From CAZEQD01 sp964514305 (GTDB lineage: Bacteria > Acidobacteriota > Aminicenantia > Aminicenantales > Aminicenantaceae), in NCBI GenBank assembly GCA_964514305.1, contig CAZEQD010000047.1:1-16171 (forward strand): a stretch of 16,171 bases of DNA. Direction: 5' to 3'. The position numbers and the translations under genes were made by a program. The notes beneath the pieces were generated by a model. It was not told where the DNA came from. It worked only from the letters and a program-made list of their open reading frames with translations, and did no database searches. Positions 14,714 to 16,171 of the stretch are shown here, piece by piece (position 1 is the first letter of the stretch; each line of letters opens with the position of its first letter).

Positions 14714-15997
14714 ATGGGATTAGTTCTAATCATTGTCTTTATTCTAACCCTGCTTTTTTCCGTGCCCATCGGCATTGCTCTGGCTCTGACTGCCTTGGCT
14801 GGCTTGCTGGTTATTGCTCCTGATCCTGATATTTTGATTTTACTTCCTCAGAAATTTCTCTCCGGCCTCGACTCTTTTCCTCTGCTGGCCATTCCGCTTT
14901 TTATCTTGGCTGGAGCCATTATGTCCCACGGAGGCATTGCCCGGCGTATTGTTGATCTTTCTCTGGTCTTTTTTGGACGAATCAAAGGTGGCTTAGGTGT
15001 GGTGGTCACTGTCTCTACTTTCTTTTTCGGAGCTATTTGTGGTTCAGGCAGTGCTAAAACAGCTGCCATCGGCTCGGTCATGTTTCCTGAATTGAAAAGA
15101 AATAAATATCCTGCAGATTTTGCCACAGCTCTTTTTGCCTCAGCTGGAGGAGCATCTTCTTTGGTGCCTCCTTCCATTGATTACATTATTATGGGAGTTA
15201 TTGCCAATATCTCAGTGGGGGGCCTGTTTGCCGGCGGAATTATGCCGGCCGCTATAGCAGCCGCAGTTCTTGTTTTTTTAGCTTATTACATTGGGCGCAA
15301 CCTTAATCTTCCTTTGGCTCCGAAAATGGCCTGGAAGAAAAAAATAAAGGTAATACTGGAAGGCATTCCGCCCATGTTTATGATAGTCATCATTTTGGGA
15401 GGAATCTATGGAGGTATTTTTACTCCTACTGAAGCAGCCTCGGTAGCAGTTGTTTACGGCTTTTTGCTTTCCTTTTTTATTTATAAAGAATTAACTTTTG
15501 AAGGCCTTAAAAAAGCCTTATTAACTACAGCTAACCTGACAGGAGTAGTTTTGCTGATTCTGGGAACAGCATCTTTGCTATCCTTCATGTTAACCTTTGA
15601 AAGATTCCCTCATCTCATTGCCGAATTTATAACCCAGCATGCTTCCAATTGGATGCTCTTTGTTCTTTTTCTAAACATTGTTTTCTTGATTTTAGGGATG
15701 GTTATGGATGCCCTGCCGGCTATCATTGTTCTTATGCCTATTATCGTACCCTTAGGTGTTTCTTTAGGGATGGATCCAATCCATATTGGGGTGCTGGTTG
15801 AAGCTAATGTTGGCTTAGGAATGATAACCCCACCTGTAGGAGTCTGCCTTTTTGTTGCTTGTGGCATTAGTGGCATAACAATTGAGAAAAGTGTCCGCCG
15901 CCTGCTTCCTTTTCTTCTGGCTCTTTTAGCCACAGTAATCCTTATCAGCTATGTTCCTCAAATAACTCTCTTTTTACCTCGTCTTCTTGGATATTAA
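14714..15997 (+). CDS. dctM: TRAP transporter large membrane subunit, DctM family
   Basis: The protein has 427 residues, the typical DctM length, with about 12 hydrophobic segments. It carries FSVPIGIALALTALAGLL, IPLFILAGAIMSHGGIARRI, CGSGSAKTAAIGSVM, PPSIDYIIMG, GGIFTPTEAASVAV and the C-terminal GLGMITPPVGVCLFVACGISG, all typical of the sodium-coupled large subunit. It moves the DctP-delivered ligand across the cytoplasmic membrane, driven by a sodium or proton gradient. AAGGA lies just before the ATG. The following 132 bases, before the amidinotransferase start, hold no clear terminator, so read-through into that gene is likely. Confidence 0.92.
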   Translation: MGLVLIIVFILTLLFSVPIGIALALTALAGLLVIAPDPDILILLPQKFLSGLDSFPLLAIPLFILAGAIMSHGGIARRIVDLSLVFFGRIKGGLGVVVTVSTFFFGAICGSGSAKTAAIGSVMFPELKRNKYPADFATALFASAGGASSLVPPSIDYIIMGVIANISVGGLFAGGIMPAAIAAAVLVFLAYYIGRNLNLPLAPKMAWKKKIKVILEGIPPMFMIVIILGGIYGGIFTPTEAASVAVVYGFLLSFFIYKELTFEGLKKALLTTANLTGVVLLILGTASLLSFMLTFERFPHLIAEFITQHASNWMLFVLFLNIVFLILGMVMDALPAIIVLMPIIVPLGVSLGMDPIHIGVLVEANVGLGMITPPVGVCLFVACGISGITIEKSVRRLLPFLLALLATVILISYVPQITLFLPRLLGY

Positions 15998-16129
15998 AAT
16001 AGAAGGAATAAAAAAGTGATCTGATTTAGCTGAGATTAAGAGCAAGAAGATAGAAAAATAAAGGCAAGTATAGATTTAAATCATATAAATCATTAAAGCT
16101 TGCTTCAATTTTTTAAAGGAGATATAAGA

Positions 16130-16171
16130 ATGGCCAAAATAGTTAACTCATGGAATGAGTGGGATCCGTTG
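16130..16171 (+). CDS. N-terminus of an amidinotransferase (glycine/inosamine type), cut by the window edge
   Basis: Fourteen codons are visible: MAKIVNSWNEWDPL. The NEWDPL block is the conserved N-terminal start of L-arginine:glycine amidinotransferase and inosamine-phosphate amidinotransferase (usually continuing with EEVIVG). AAGGAG (16116-16121) lies eight bases before the ATG, a good ribosome binding site. These enzymes move the amidino group from arginine to an amine, through a Cys nucleophile near the C-terminus that cannot be checked here. Following dctM on the same strand, it may belong to the TRAP cluster. The assignment rests on one short motif. Confidence 0.6.
   Translation, partial: MAKIVNSWNEWDPL

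Overview
The window is an AT-rich bacterial segment (my estimate by eye is about 40% G+C). It carries ten complete protein genes of recognisable family, one complete gene of looser assignment, two cut-off edge genes and two gene remnants. The gene content (aldehyde:ferredoxin oxidoreductase, MobB, a TRAP transporter, many cytosolic cysteines) points to an anaerobe. The membrane-anchored 'sulfatase'-TPR fusion and the ANKH/MatE-like exporter are types I associate with Acidobacteriota- or Aminicenantes-like lineages. That assignment is an inference and no rRNA or marker gene is present to fix it.

Left block, minus strand (1-4278): from its promoter side it holds a decayed gene tail (4072-4278), a class V PLP enzyme without the usual cysteine-desulfurase cysteine (2712-3986), a membrane-anchored alkaline-phosphatase-superfamily enzyme fused to TPR repeats (136-2520), and the first codons of one more gene (1-41).

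Middle block (4390-8515): an alanine/serine-glyoxylate-type aminotransferase is followed on the same strand by an aldehyde:ferredoxin oxidoreductase. Facing them is mobB, driven by a near-consensus promoter. In the gap between AOR and mobB lies a MoaD-like open frame that keeps only the N-terminal half of the family and has lost the Gly-Gly tail. This is therefore a metal-pterin enzyme locus with a broken sulfur-carrier gene. The 365-bp spacer upstream of mobB is compositionally odd and may be a dispersed-repeat or mobile-element scar.

Next pair (8798-10853): a class I glutamine amidotransferase and an ANKH/MATE-like membrane transporter are convergent and overlap by 23 bp.

Right block, plus strand (10961-16171): a promoter with repeated ATGCAAATA-type sites precedes dctP. 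Then come an aldo/keto reductase, a cytosolic five-bladed-propeller glycoside hydrolase-like protein with GH32-type RDP and ECP motifs, dctQ, dctM, and the start of an amidinotransferase (glycine/inosamine amidinotransferase type) that runs off the window. The TRAP transporter genes are split by two catabolic-looking enzymes. I read the block as an uptake-and-conversion cluster for one anionic sugar-like or guanidino/amino compound that the sequence does not identify. It is the best candidate here for an undescribed pathway.
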